Positions 1 through 8,124 of a stretch of DNA of 64,000 nucleotides are shown in pieces. The notes below the pieces were generated by a model, which made no database searches, was not told the origin of the DNA, and saw only the letters and a program-made list of their open reading frames with translations. This stretch comes from Dorea longicatena (GTDB lineage Bacteria > Bacillota > Clostridia > Lachnospirales > Lachnospiraceae): the NCBI RefSeq assembly GCF_025150085.1, contig NZ_CP102280.1, positions 201,001 through 265,000 of the forward strand. The letters are read 5' to 3'. A program made the position numbers and the translations under genes. Positions within the stretch are counted from its first letter, which is position 1. Every line of letters begins with the position of its first letter.

Positions 1-2034
1 ACTACCCCTGAGAATTTGAAAACCATTGATCCATTTGTTGTAAATGTGGAAAATGACAGCAGAGAGCCAATGCAGTGGAGAGTATTTGATGACCGCCCGT
101 TTGAATTTTTGCTGAAAATTGTAAAGAAGGATGCACAGACTGGAAATACTGTTTTAAAGGCTGGTGCTTCTTATAAGATTTACGATGTGACAAATAAGAA
201 ATATGTGGAACAGGTTGTTCAGTATCCGAAGAAAGAAAAGATCAGTGTATTCGAAACAAACGAGGAAGGATATCTGATCACACCGCAGGAACTGAAGTGC
301 TCTACCTACCGAATCGAAGAAGTGAAAGCACCGGAAGGATTTGTAAGACAGGGAAGCGAGGAGTCCCTGTATGATGGAACAACGATTATTTCACCATTAG
401 AACAGACTACAAAAGGAACATATAAAGAAAATCCACAGAGTGGTATTGTAATTACAGTATCCTCAAACACTGCACATCAGATTGATCCAGATACAGGAGC
501 TGCGATTGTAGAGGTAGAACAGAAAAACGATGAACAGGTAGGAAGCCTGCTCCTGACGAAAAAGGGAGAACAGCTTACCGAAGTAACCGGAGATTCTGTT
601 CTGGCAAAAGTAAAAGCACTGGTTTCAAAAGTAAGAAATGCCGTATCTGGAAAAGAAGAAACAGGTATTTATAAAGGCTTTAAATATGAAGAAACCGGAG
701 TAGAAGGCGCTGAATTCGAAATATATGCCAAAGATACCATCTATTCACCGGACGGAGCAAAGGACGAAGCAGGAAATCCAGTTGTCCGATATGAGAAAGA
801 TGACCTGGTAGCCAAACTGACTACAGATGAAAATGGAACAGCAGTTATCAACAATCTGCCACTGGGAACGTATTATCTGAAAGAAGTTGTAGCAGGAGAG
901 AATTTTGTCCTAAATACAGAACAGAAAGAATTTACCCTGACAGCAGAGGATGATACACAGGCAGTTGTTTATGAAGGCGTTACCTATAAAAATGAAAGAC
1001 AGAAAGTTTTCGTATCAGTAGAAAAGAAAGATTCTGTCACAGGCGAAAAGCTGGAAGGTGTTATTTTTGGACTGTATGCTGCAGAAGATATTCTTTCTAA
1101 TCAGGGAGAGGTTCTCGTAGAGAAAGATACCTTGCTGGAAAAGAAAGCAACGGATGCAAAGGGAACACTTACTTTCGACAGTGATCTTCCACATGGAAAA
1201 TACTATGTCAAAGAGGAAGTCAGAAAAGCTGGATATCTTCCAAATGAGGAAGTATGGAATGTAGATGCAACTTACGAAAATCAGAATCTTGCAAAGATTG
1301 AACTGAACAAAGAAGTTGAGAATCAGCCGACAGAAACACGCATTACAAAAACAGATGCAACTACCGGAAATGAGCTGGAAGGAGCCAAACTGCAGGTCAT
1401 TGATAAAGACGGAAATGTTGTGGAAGAATGGGTAAGCAGTAAGGAAGAACATGTCATTTACGGACTGCCGGAAGGAAGTTATACCTTACATGAGGAACTG
1501 GCTCCTTATGAAGATGGCTATGTGTCTGCCAGCGATGTGATGTTTGAAGTCAAAGAAGATGGCAGTGTGACAAAGGTTGAGATGAAAGATGAATATTCCA
1601 AAGTGGAAATTTCAAAAACAGACCTTACAACCGGAAAAGAACTGGAAGGGGCAAAGCTTCAGATTATCCGCAAAGACGGAACTGTTCTGGAAGAGTGGAT
1701 TACAGATGGAAAACCACATTCCGTTGAAAAACTCCCAGTCAATGAAGAACTTACTCTGCGTGAGATCACAGCACCGGATGGTTACGAGATTGCGGAAGAT
1801 GTCACATTTACATTGAAAGATACAATGGAAGTCCAGAAAGTAGAAATGAAAGATGCCAGAACACCGGAGAAAACAACAGAAAAAACAAATGCACCAAAAA
1901 CAGGTGATAACCAGAAAATATGGGCGTTTGTTCTGCTTGCACTGGCATCTGCTGGAACAGCTACAGGAGTGACTGTATACCGCAGAAAGAAGTCAAAAAT
2001 GACAGACAACAAAAAAGAAACAGAAGAAAAATAA
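1..2034 (+). CDS. SpaA/Cna-B repeat surface protein with sortase signal (5' partial)
   Basis: The reading frame is open to base 1, so the N-terminus lies outside the window. The visible 670-odd residues hold repeated Cna-B/SpaA-type immunoglobulin-like modules, recognisable by recurring K-x-D-x-x-T-G-x-x-L-E-G-A starts, glycine-leucine-proline-x-G-x-Y turns and F-x-V/F-x-L ends. These domains usually form internal isopeptide bonds. The C-terminus has a sorting signal: an APKTGD motif, a hydrophobic membrane segment (WAFVLLALASAGTATG...) and a basic tail (YRRKKSK). The first residue of the sorting pentapeptide is A instead of L. It is probably a cell-wall anchored adhesin or pilin carried by the ICE, which could aid host or mating-partner contact. 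It is followed by a strong hairpin before metK. Confidence 0.85.
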   Translation, partial: TTPENLKTIDPFVVNVENDSREPMQWRVFDDRPFEFLLKIVKKDAQTGNTVLKAGASYKIYDVTNKKYVEQVVQYPKKEKISVFETNEEGYLITPQELKCSTYRIEEVKAPEGFVRQGSEESLYDGTTIISPLEQTTKGTYKENPQSGIVITVSSNTAHQIDPDTGAAIVEVEQKNDEQVGSLLLTKKGEQLTEVTGDSVLAKVKALVSKVRNAVSGKEETGIYKGFKYEETGVEGAEFEIYAKDTIYSPDGAKDEAGNPVVRYEKDDLVAKLTTDENGTAVINNLPLGTYYLKEVVAGENFVLNTEQKEFTLTAEDDTQAVVYEGVTYKNERQKVFVSVEKKDSVTGEKLEGVIFGLYAAEDILSNQGEVLVEKDTLLEKKATDAKGTLTFDSDLPHGKYYVKEEVRKAGYLPNEEVWNVDATYENQNLAKIELNKEVENQPTETRITKTDATTGNELEGAKLQVIDKDGNVVEEWVSSKEEHVIYGLPEGSYTLHEELAPYEDGYVSASDVMFEVKEDGSVTKVEMKDEYSKVEISKTDLTTGKELEGAKLQIIRKDGTVLEEWITDGKPHSVEKLPVNEELTLREITAPDGYEIAEDVTFTLKDTMEVQKVEMKDARTPEKTTEKTNAPKTGDNQKIWAFVLLALASAGTATGVTVYRRKKSKMTDNKKETEEK

Positions 2035-2061
2035 AATAAGAATTACAGGATAAACCAATCT

Positions 2062-2102
2062 GACAGGGCAGGAGATGTGCATAAAGCAGCTTCTGCCCTG
2101 TC
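2062..2102 (+). terminator. 10-bp perfect hairpin after surface protein gene
   Basis: GACAGGGCAG at 2062-2071 is the exact reverse complement of CTGCCCTGTC at 2093-2102, with a 21-nt loop. There is no T run after it, so it may be a weak terminator, an attenuator or an mRNA-stabilising stem. It lies directly before the ribosome binding site of metK. Confidence 0.5.
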
Positions 2103-2122
2103 TGTATATAAGGAGAAGAATG

Positions 2123-3283
2123 ATGAGACGTTTTTATACAGCAGAATCAGTAACAGAAGGACACCCAGACAAAGTATGCGATCAGATAGCAGATGCAATC
2201 TTAGATGAATGTCTGCGTTACGATCCATCTTCGAGAGTGGCGTGTGAAGTCCTTGCTACAAGAGGAAATGTGTTTGTAGCAGGAGAAATCACCAGCGGAT
2301 ATGAACCACCAGTGTTTGATGTGATCCGAAAAGTTTTAGAAGAGTGTGGATATTGTACAGATGGGATAGAAATGGATACGTTTGTACACCAGCAGAGTCC
2401 AGATATTGCGAAAGCAGTGAGTGTGTCGAAAGAATTTCGGGATAATATCGGCGCAAAATTAAGAGATAGAAGCAGGGGAGCTGGAGATCAGGGTGTTATG
2501 GTCGGATATGCGTGTGATGATACTCCGCAGCTTATGCCAATGCCGACTGTTCTGGCACACCGGATCACACGTGAACTTTCGGCTTGCAGAAGAAGCGGAT
2601 ATATCAAAGATATCTTTTCGGATGGAAAAGCACAGGTAACCGTAGAATATGAAGATGGAAAGCCAGTGAGACTGGAAAGTGTTGTTGTTTCCTGCCAGCA
2701 TGGTGCAGAAAAGAGCCTGAAGAAGTTAGATGCCGAAATCAGAGAGAAAGTGCTTCGCTCAGCACTCAGATTACTGCCGCCGGATGAGGATACGAAGATT
2801 CTGATCAATCCGTCAGGAAAATTTGTGTGTGGAGGGTTTGATGCAGATACCGGACTGACCGGAAGAAAGCTGATGGTGGATACTTATGGAAGTATGGTTC
2901 CGCATGGCGGCGGTGCATTTTCAGGAAAGGACTGTTCGAAAGTAGACCGTTCGGCAGCTTATATGGCAAGGTATATCGCAAAAAATATAGTAGCTGCTGA
3001 GTTTGCAAGCAAGTGTCAGGTGTCTCTGGCTTATGCAATCGGAGTAGCAGAGCCGGTTATGATTGAGGTGGATACCTTTGATACAGGGAAAGTGTGTGCG
3101 GATGATTGTCTGGCGGCAGCAATCCCACTGGTGTTTGGAGTGACACCTGTTCAGATCATGGAATCCCTTCGACTGAACCGTCCGATTTTCCGGCAGACGG
3201 CAGTTTTTGGTCATTTTGGAAGAAAGGAGTTTCCTTGGGAGCGGACGGATAAGGTACTGGATCTTCAGGATGCAATTCTGTAA
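2123..3283 (+). CDS. metK: S-adenosylmethionine synthetase (ICE-borne paralogue)
   Basis: Methionine adenosyltransferase, which makes SAM from methionine and ATP. The N-terminal signature FYTAESVTEGHPDKVCDQIADAILD and the phosphate-loop GGGAFSGKDCSKVDRS (family consensus GGGAFSGKDPTKVDRSAAY) are plain, and the length (about 386 residues) is normal. The frame opens at 2075, but AAGGAG at 2110-2115 fits the ATG at 2123 (or 2120) far better. The stop TAA overlaps the next ATG by one base, so it is translationally coupled to the TOPRIM gene. Its position in a conjugation block with a DNA methyltransferase suggests it supplies SAM for methylating incoming ICE DNA; that role is inference. It is probably a second copy beside a housekeeping metK elsewhere. 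Confidence 0.93.
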   Translation: MRRFYTAESVTEGHPDKVCDQIADAILDECLRYDPSSRVACEVLATRGNVFVAGEITSGYEPPVFDVIRKVLEECGYCTDGIEMDTFVHQQSPDIAKAVSVSKEFRDNIGAKLRDRSRGAGDQGVMVGYACDDTPQLMPMPTVLAHRITRELSACRRSGYIKDIFSDGKAQVTVEYEDGKPVRLESVVVSCQHGAEKSLKKLDAEIREKVLRSALRLLPPDEDTKILINPSGKFVCGGFDADTGLTGRKLMVDTYGSMVPHGGGAFSGKDCSKVDRSAAYMARYIAKNIVAAEFASKCQVSLAYAIGVAEPVMIEVDTFDTGKVCADDCLAAAIPLVFGVTPVQIMESLRLNRPIFRQTAVFGHFGRKEFPWERTDKVLDLQDAIL

Positions 3284-4260
3284 TGCCCTGGGTAACGGAA
3301 GAAGAGATTCAGGCAGCAAAAAATATGACTGCGTATGAGTATTTGCGGACGCATCAGGCACAGCGGTTGCAAAAGACAAGAACCAGAAATGAATGGCAGT
3401 TGACGGACCATGACAGTTTTAAAATCAATGAACTGTCCAGCAAATGGCATTGGAAATCCAGAGATATCGGTGGCGTGTCCGCACTGCGGTTCCTGATTGA
3501 AGTAGATGGAATGAAATTTACAGATGCCGTAAAACTGTTGTGCGAAGAGAGTCCGTCTTTTATTCCGACACAGTCTGCGAAAAAGGAAAAACCACCCTTT
3601 AAGCTGCCGGAGAGATATTGTAATTGCAGACGAATCAGGGCTTATTTAAACCACAGAGGAATCAGCGATGAAGTGATCACGTATTGCATTTCGCATGAAA
3701 TCCTTTATGAAAGTGTCCCGTACCATAACGCTGTTTTTGTTGGAAAAGATGAATCCGGAAAAGCAAGATATGCATTCCTGCGAGGAATCTATGAAAAAAA
3801 CGGGAAAGGATTCAAGATGGAGCAGACCGGGAGTGAAAAAAAGTACAGCTTTTGTATTCCACCTGAAAGAGAAACAAAACGAGTTGTCGTATATGAAGCG
3901 TGTATTGATGCACTGGCCCACATGACACTGGAAGAAGGAAAGAGGGATAAATATCGTCTTTCCCTTGGAGGAATCGCTGCTCCGAAAGAAAACACACAGA
4001 TACAGAGTGAACGTTTTAAAAAGCTGCCGGATGCACTGGAAGAGTTTCTGAAGAACCATCCGGAAATCAAAGAAATTGAAATCTGCACCGATAATGACTT
4101 TGCCGGGAGATGGGCGAAAGAACAGATGAAAAAACATTACGAGGGAACGTATCAGATTATTTGCAATCTGCCGGAAAAAGAAGGGGCAGATTATGCAGAC
4201 CTTGCGAAAGAAAAAAAGCAGACAAATAAATGCAGGGACAGACCATTAGAAAGAAGGTGA
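3283..4260 (+). CDS. DUF3991/TOPRIM domain protein (primase-like)
   Basis: 325 residues. The N-terminal half resembles the DUF3991 module found in conjugative primase-like proteins (ISSKWHWKS-like segment, then a GVSALRFLIEVDG helix). The C-terminal half is a TOPRIM fold: a glutamate-bearing strand (VVVYEACIDALAH, about residue 205) and the acidic motif ICTDNDFAGRWAKEQM (about residue 268) provide the E and DxD metal ligands. TOPRIM proteins in such elements are thought to process or prime single-stranded DNA after transfer. No zinc-finger or helicase domain is present. It starts within the metK stop codon and is followed six bases later by the next gene, so it belongs to the same transcript. 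Confidence 0.75.
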   Translation: MPWVTEEEIQAAKNMTAYEYLRTHQAQRLQKTRTRNEWQLTDHDSFKINELSSKWHWKSRDIGGVSALRFLIEVDGMKFTDAVKLLCEESPSFIPTQSAKKEKPPFKLPERYCNCRRIRAYLNHRGISDEVITYCISHEILYESVPYHNAVFVGKDESGKARYAFLRGIYEKNGKGFKMEQTGSEKKYSFCIPPERETKRVVVYEACIDALAHMTLEEGKRDKYRLSLGGIAAPKENTQIQSERFKKLPDALEEFLKNHPEIKEIEICTDNDFAGRWAKEQMKKHYEGTYQIICNLPEKEGADYADLAKEKKQTNKCRDRPLERR

Positions 4261-4266
4261 TAGAGA

Positions 4267-5013
4267 ATGGAAGAAAAAGGAACGATGCACGTACATCTGT
4301 TGACGGAGCTGACTGGAAATCTTTATTCAGAAGAATCCGAATGGGAAGAAGAGTGGTCGGAGAGTGATGAATATGGAATGCCGTTAGATGGAACAGAACT
4401 TGCCGATTATGAAGAAGTCATCCGAGAAGAACTGAAACGCTATGGGGAAGATGATCTCATGCAGTATTTTGATGGAAGTGAGTCCATTCAGGGAAAGATA
4501 CAAAGTGCAGTTGTTACGATAGAAAACAAAGACGGAATCCTGTACGGATGTACCAAACTGGAATTAAATGAACTTTTAAGTCAGGAAGAACTACAGGAAT
4601 TCACTGAATACATTACAGGACAGTACAGTGACGGTTGGGGTGAAGGATTTGAGCAGAGGGATATCAAGGTAGATGGAGGAACGCTGAATGTGCATTTTTG
4701 GCATCCTGATATAGAACAGCCGAAAATGTATGAGAAGAAAACAGAGCAGATTCCGACAAAGCCTGAGAAACAACGTCCCAAGTTACAGCTCCTTGGACAT
4801 AATGGGAATATTTTTTCCATTATGGGCGATGCCTCAACTATTTTGAAAAAGAATAAACAGACAGCAGAAGCAAAAGAAATGTGTAAAAGGGTATTGGAAA
4901 GTGGGGACTATTACAAAGCACTTTTGATTATCAGTGAATATGTGGAAACCGAGTTGAGTCCACCACCAAAAGAAAATAAAAAGACAAAGAAGAAAAATCA
5001 GCCGGAACGCTGA
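4267..5013 (+). CDS. Uncharacterised two-part ICE protein
   Basis: I do not recognise a named function. The first 150 residues are very acidic (runs of E and D near residues 18-30) and contain an aromatic GQYSDGWGEGFEQR segment. After a proline/lysine linker, residues 165-235 form a second module starting KLQLLGHNGNIFSIMGDAS with an AKEMCKRVLESGDYYKALLIISEYVETEL helical tail. That second module is similar to small stand-alone proteins I associate with Firmicutes conjugative elements, so this looks like a fusion. The C-terminus is lysine-rich. It lies between the TOPRIM and methyltransferase genes with short spacers, implying a role in ICE DNA processing. Confidence 0.6.
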   Translation: MEEKGTMHVHLLTELTGNLYSEESEWEEEWSESDEYGMPLDGTELADYEEVIREELKRYGEDDLMQYFDGSESIQGKIQSAVVTIENKDGILYGCTKLELNELLSQEELQEFTEYITGQYSDGWGEGFEQRDIKVDGGTLNVHFWHPDIEQPKMYEKKTEQIPTKPEKQRPKLQLLGHNGNIFSIMGDASTILKKNKQTAEAKEMCKRVLESGDYYKALLIISEYVETELSPPPKENKKTKKKNQPER

Positions 5014-5033
5014 GAAAAGAAAGGATGATGCCT

Positions 5034-5837
5034 ATGACAAATGGCCTGAGTTTGGAAGAACTTATGAAAGAGGGAACATACCCAGAGGAATATGCCGAAG
5101 GGGAAAACTGGAGAATATTACATGGAGATACATTAAAACTGGTCAAAGCATTCCAGCCGGGAATCTTTGATGCAGTCATTACCGATCCACCGTATGCGTC
5201 CGGTGGAACAAAGCAGAATGAAAGAAATCGTACTACAAACCAGAAATACAGCAGTATGAGTGCTGCAAATGCACTTCCGGATTTTGATGGGGACAATAAA
5301 GATCAGAGATCATGGACTCACTGGATGGCCGAGTGGCTTTACGATGTGCGGAAAGCCTGCAAGAAAGGAGCTCCGATCTGTCTGTTCATTGACTGGCGTC
5401 AGTATCCATCGATTACCGATGCATTGCAGTGGGCAGGATGGATTTGGCGAGGAACAGCGGTGTGGGATAAGGGAAACTCCCGTCCACAGAAAGGCCGTTT
5501 CCGCCAGCAGGCTGAATACATTGTGTGGGGCAGTAACGGACCGATGCCAATCAACCGTCCAGTATCTTGTCTGCCGGGCGTCTTCCGATATGGAAATCCG
5601 CAGAACCGGATTCATGTGACAGAGAAGCCGTTGCAGCTTATGAAAGATGTCATCCAGATTTGCGAACCGGGAGGTTTGATCCTGGACCCGTTTGCCGGGG
5701 CAGGAACGACTGTCCTTGCAGCGGTTATGACAGGTTATCGTGCAGTGGGAATTGAGGTAACAGATGCCTACTACAAACTGGGAAGTGACAGAGTGAGAAT
5801 TGCATTAGAAGCAGAGCAGAAAGAGGATGAAAAGTAG
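5034..5837 (+). CDS. DNA methyltransferase, beta-class (N6-adenine or N4-cytosine)
   Basis: A SAM-dependent DNA amino-methyltransferase. The catalytic DPPY motif (AVITDPPYASGG) lies near residue 53 and the SAM-binding LDPFAGAGTT motif lies near the C-terminus (about residue 222). This order is typical of the beta class. About 267 residues, a normal length with no separate restriction gene beside it, so it is an orphan enzyme. The frame opens at 5025, but the GAAAGG ribosome binding site at 5018-5024 overlaps or abuts the first two ATGs, and the third ATG at 5034 is best spaced. Together with the SAM synthetase upstream it could modify the ICE during transfer to evade host restriction; this is inference. 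Confidence 0.85.
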   Translation: MTNGLSLEELMKEGTYPEEYAEGENWRILHGDTLKLVKAFQPGIFDAVITDPPYASGGTKQNERNRTTNQKYSSMSAANALPDFDGDNKDQRSWTHWMAEWLYDVRKACKKGAPICLFIDWRQYPSITDALQWAGWIWRGTAVWDKGNSRPQKGRFRQQAEYIVWGSNGPMPINRPVSCLPGVFRYGNPQNRIHVTEKPLQLMKDVIQICEPGGLILDPFAGAGTTVLAAVMTGYRAVGIEVTDAYYKLGSDRVRIALEAEQKEDEK

Positions 5838-5841
5838 CCGG

Positions 5842-5869
5842 GATGTCCAATTGGACATCTTGTTTTTTA
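5842..5869 (+). terminator. Intrinsic terminator after methyltransferase
   Basis: An 18-bp perfect palindrome GATGTCCAATTGGACATC (5842-5859) is followed directly by a T-rich run TTGTTTTTT. It should end the metK-TOPRIM-methyltransferase transcript. A perfect palindrome can also serve as a protein-binding site. Confidence 0.7.
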
Positions 5870-5884
5870 TAGAGAAAATGCATG

Positions 5885-5900
5885 GCATCCAACTGGATGC
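5885..5900. repeat. Short inverted repeat, related to terminator palindrome
   Basis: GCATCC-AACT-GGATGC lies 25 bp after the terminator palindrome and shares its TCCAAxTGGA core. It sits 4 bp before the ribosome binding site of the next gene. It may be an operator half or an RNA hairpin; there is no direct support for either. Confidence 0.4.
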
Positions 5901-5918
5901 AGGAAGGAGATGGAGCGT

Positions 5919-6242
5919 ATGGAACAGGCGCTGGCTTATGTGTGCTGTTCAGCAGAAGAAAGCCGGGTAAAAGTGCAGAAATATTGCAGAAAAATCTATG
6001 AACTTGGGTATGTACCAATCTGTCCGAGATTTGTATTCTCACCATTCTTGGAAGAGTCCGATGCAGAAGATATGCAGGGATATGGAAGAATGTCCCATAT
6101 TCTTTTGAGGAGATGCCGGATGGTAGTTGTATGTGGGAAAGAAGTGACAGGAACAATGAATACCGAAATCAGTATGGCAGACAGACTCCATATCATTTGT
6201 ACAACACTTGATGGACTGGTGCAGATAAAAGAATCAAAATAA
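5919..6242 (+). CDS. Nucleoside 2-deoxyribosyltransferase-like protein (DUF4406/DUF7768 type)
   Basis: 107 residues. The fold signature is a first strand AYVCCSAE, a helix ending YELGYVPICPRFVFSPFL, then a strand RMVVVCGKEVTGTMNTEISMADR with the Gx(S/T)xGMxxE-like turn and glutamate of the deoxyribosyltransferase-like superfamily. Such small proteins are frequent in phages and conjugative elements and their substrate is not known. The frame starts at 5910, but AAGGAG at 5904-5909 is correctly spaced for the ATG at 5919. It stands alone between a terminator and the candidate oriT. Confidence 0.6.
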   Translation: MEQALAYVCCSAEESRVKVQKYCRKIYELGYVPICPRFVFSPFLEESDAEDMQGYGRMSHILLRRCRMVVVCGKEVTGTMNTEISMADRLHIICTTLDGLVQIKESK

Positions 6243-6300
6243 ATCAGAATCGAGTTAATCCGGTGCTACAGAAACTGGTGGTACTCGTTTTGCAAGCATA

Positions 6301-6345
6301 GCGTTTGGATATCCAAACGCACTTTGGGGAGAACCCCAATCCCCC
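6301..6345. other. oriT: Candidate origin of transfer (oriT)
   Basis: A perfect 20-bp palindrome (6301-6320, arms GCGTTTGGAT/ATCCAAACGC) is followed immediately by a second hairpin TTGGGG-AGAA-CCCCAA (6324-6339) and a C-rich tract. It lies in non-coding DNA directly upstream of the MobC and relaxase genes, the usual place for oriT. The identification rests on position and symmetry only; no nick site is recognised. Confidence 0.5.
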
Positions 6346-6380
6346 GAATATAAAATGAACATGGAAAGGAAGGATAAGCT

Positions 6381-6551
6381 ATGTTAAGAGACGGAGTCAT
6401 GATTATGATCGCATTGATGTGTGGAGGTTGTTTCGGAGTCGTGGTGACCTGCTGCATGGTAACTGCGAAACGGTCGGATCAGGAGCTTGGCGATATGATG
6501 AAAGAGAAAAGAGAAGGGACGGTGATGCAATGCGAAAACGAAACCATGTGA
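6381..6551 (+). CDS. Small membrane protein, DUF3789-like
   Basis: A 56-residue ORF beginning MLRDGVMIMIALMCGG with one hydrophobic segment (residues 6-28) and a charged C-terminal tail rich in D, E and K. It has a good ribosome binding site (AAGGAAGGA, nine bases before the ATG). Its last 22 bases overlap the MobC gene in another frame, so the two are translationally coupled. Proteins of this size and pattern occur just before mobC in many Clostridia conjugative elements; the role is unknown. Confidence 0.6.
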   Translation: MLRDGVMIMIALMCGGCFGVVVTCCMVTAKRSDQELGDMMKEKREGTVMQCENETM

Positions 6552-6838
6552 TCCCGGTGCGGTTAAATGCAAGGGAACTCAGGGAATTGGAGGAACAGGT
6601 GGAAAAAAGCGGACTGAGTCGGGAAGAGTTTATGCGTTCGCTGATCTTAGGAGCACAGGTACACGCAAAACCCTGTGAGCATCACCCGGAACTGCTTAGG
6701 AAGATAGCGGGTCTGTGCAATAATGCGAACCAGCTTGCCCATGTTGCGAATGCTTCGGGAATGGCAAGTGAGCAGAGTGTGCAGGAAATGCTCCGGCTTA
6801 CCAAAGAGATATGGCATCTGGTAAAGGAAGAGTGGTAA
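6530..6838 (+). CDS. mobC: MobC-like relaxosome accessory protein
   Basis: 102 residues. The N-terminal part (RNHVIPVRLNARELRELEEQVEKSGLSREEFMRSLILG) is the ribbon-helix-helix type DNA-binding signature of MobC-family proteins, which bind oriT and help the relaxase melt the nick region. The second half contains LRKIAGLCNNANQLAHVAN, the bacterial mobilisation protein consensus. The frame opens at 6419, but the ATG at 6530 with the upstream GAAGGGACGG ribosome binding site gives the normal N-terminus. It overlaps the small membrane gene upstream and is followed six bases later by the relaxase. Confidence 0.85.
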   Translation: MRKRNHVIPVRLNARELRELEEQVEKSGLSREEFMRSLILGAQVHAKPCEHHPELLRKIAGLCNNANQLAHVANASGMASEQSVQEMLRLTKEIWHLVKEEW

Positions 6839-6844
6839 TGACAG

Positions 6845-8122
6845 ATGGCTTATACAAGTGTTATCCCCGTCCACCGCCTGGACCGTTCCATCGAATATGT
6901 GAAAGACAAAGAAAAAACCACACAGAAAGCAGACTCTCTGGAGGCTGCCATTGATTATGCCATGAACCGGACAAAGACGGAACAGGCGGTCTTCGAAGAT
7001 ACCATCGGATGTACCAATGAAAATGCGTATGCAGATATGGTGGCAACAAAAAAGAGATTCCATAAGATGGGCGGTGTGGAAGGATACCATCTGGTACAGA
7101 GTTTTGCAGAAGGTGAGGTGACACCGGAACTGGCACATCTCATCGGACAGGAACTGGCAGACCGGCTCTTAAAGGGACAGTATGAAGTCGTTATCACAAC
7201 GCATCTGAATACCAGACATTATCATAATCATATTGTCTGGAATTCTGTAAGCATGGTGGACGGACATAAGTACCATAGTAATGCCAAGAGTTATTATACG
7301 GAGATCCGGAAGATCTCCGATGAGCTGTGCAGAAAATATGGTCTGTCTATCATTGAATCCGACCAGAAAAAATCAATCCCTTATGTACAGTGGAAAGCGG
7401 AACAGGAAGGGAAACCGACATGGAGAAGTGCGATCCGTCTGGATATCAGGGAGTCTGTACAGGAAAGCTACTCCTGGTCACAATTCTTAAAAGAAATGGA
7501 AAAGCGTGGATACACATGGAAACTGAACCGGAAATATGTCGCTTTAAAGGCTCCGGGGATGGAACGGTACATCCGGCTACGGTCTCTTGGAAAAAACTAT
7601 TCCGAAGAGGAGATCCGTGGACAGATCTTACAGCCAAAAGTAAAACGCATCTATCAAAAGACGGTGCAGATTCCTCCAAAGAGGAAACTGACCGGGATAC
7701 AGGCATTATATTATTCCTATCTATATCAGATGGGAGTACTGCCAAAAAGACCGAGAAGAAGTCCGTATGCCATCAGAGAGGATATTCGGAAACTGGATCA
7801 GAGGATTGAACAGATTGAGTTTTTAATGAAGCATGACATTACGACCAGAGAACAGCTTGCCACATACCGTGAGCCGTTACAAAAGCAGATTTCAGAACTG
7901 ATGAAGGAACGCAGAAAGCTCTATCGGAATGGCAGGGAAGACAGCGGAAAAGTACGGTTGTCCGAAATCAATGAGGAATTAAAAAAACTCCGAAAAGAAG
8001 TCCGTATGACCGTCCGGATTGAAAAGCATTCACTGGAAATCGAAGAAAGACTTCGAAAGGCAGAAGAACAAAACCAGAATGAGAAACGTGTGGAACACAA
8101 AGAAAGTCAGGAGGTGAGATAA
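6845..8122 (+). CDS. Relaxase/mobilisation nuclease (MobP-type)
   Basis: 425 residues. An N-terminal relaxase domain has the metal-binding three-histidine motif in HLNTRHYHNHIVWNSV (about residues 118-132), preceded by LIGQELADRLLKGQYEVVITTH, as in VirD2/MobA-family nucleases. It would nick oriT and stay covalently bound to the transferred strand, probably through a tyrosine near the N-terminus. The C-terminal 170 residues are charged and helical, likely for coupling-protein contact. It follows mobC and precedes the PcfB-like gene with a 2-bp gap. Confidence 0.88.
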   Translation: MAYTSVIPVHRLDRSIEYVKDKEKTTQKADSLEAAIDYAMNRTKTEQAVFEDTIGCTNENAYADMVATKKRFHKMGGVEGYHLVQSFAEGEVTPELAHLIGQELADRLLKGQYEVVITTHLNTRHYHNHIVWNSVSMVDGHKYHSNAKSYYTEIRKISDELCRKYGLSIIESDQKKSIPYVQWKAEQEGKPTWRSAIRLDIRESVQESYSWSQFLKEMEKRGYTWKLNRKYVALKAPGMERYIRLRSLGKNYSEEEIRGQILQPKVKRIYQKTVQIPPKRKLTGIQALYYSYLYQMGVLPKRPRRSPYAIREDIRKLDQRIEQIEFLMKHDITTREQLATYREPLQKQISELMKERRKLYRNGREDSGKVRLSEINEELKKLRKEVRMTVRIEKHSLEIEERLRKAEEQNQNEKRVEHKESQEVR

Positions 8123-8124
8123 GT

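Noticed and set aside
2488..3379. Minus-strand frames opposite metK
   Set aside because: They are shadows of a strongly conserved coding gene on the plus strand.
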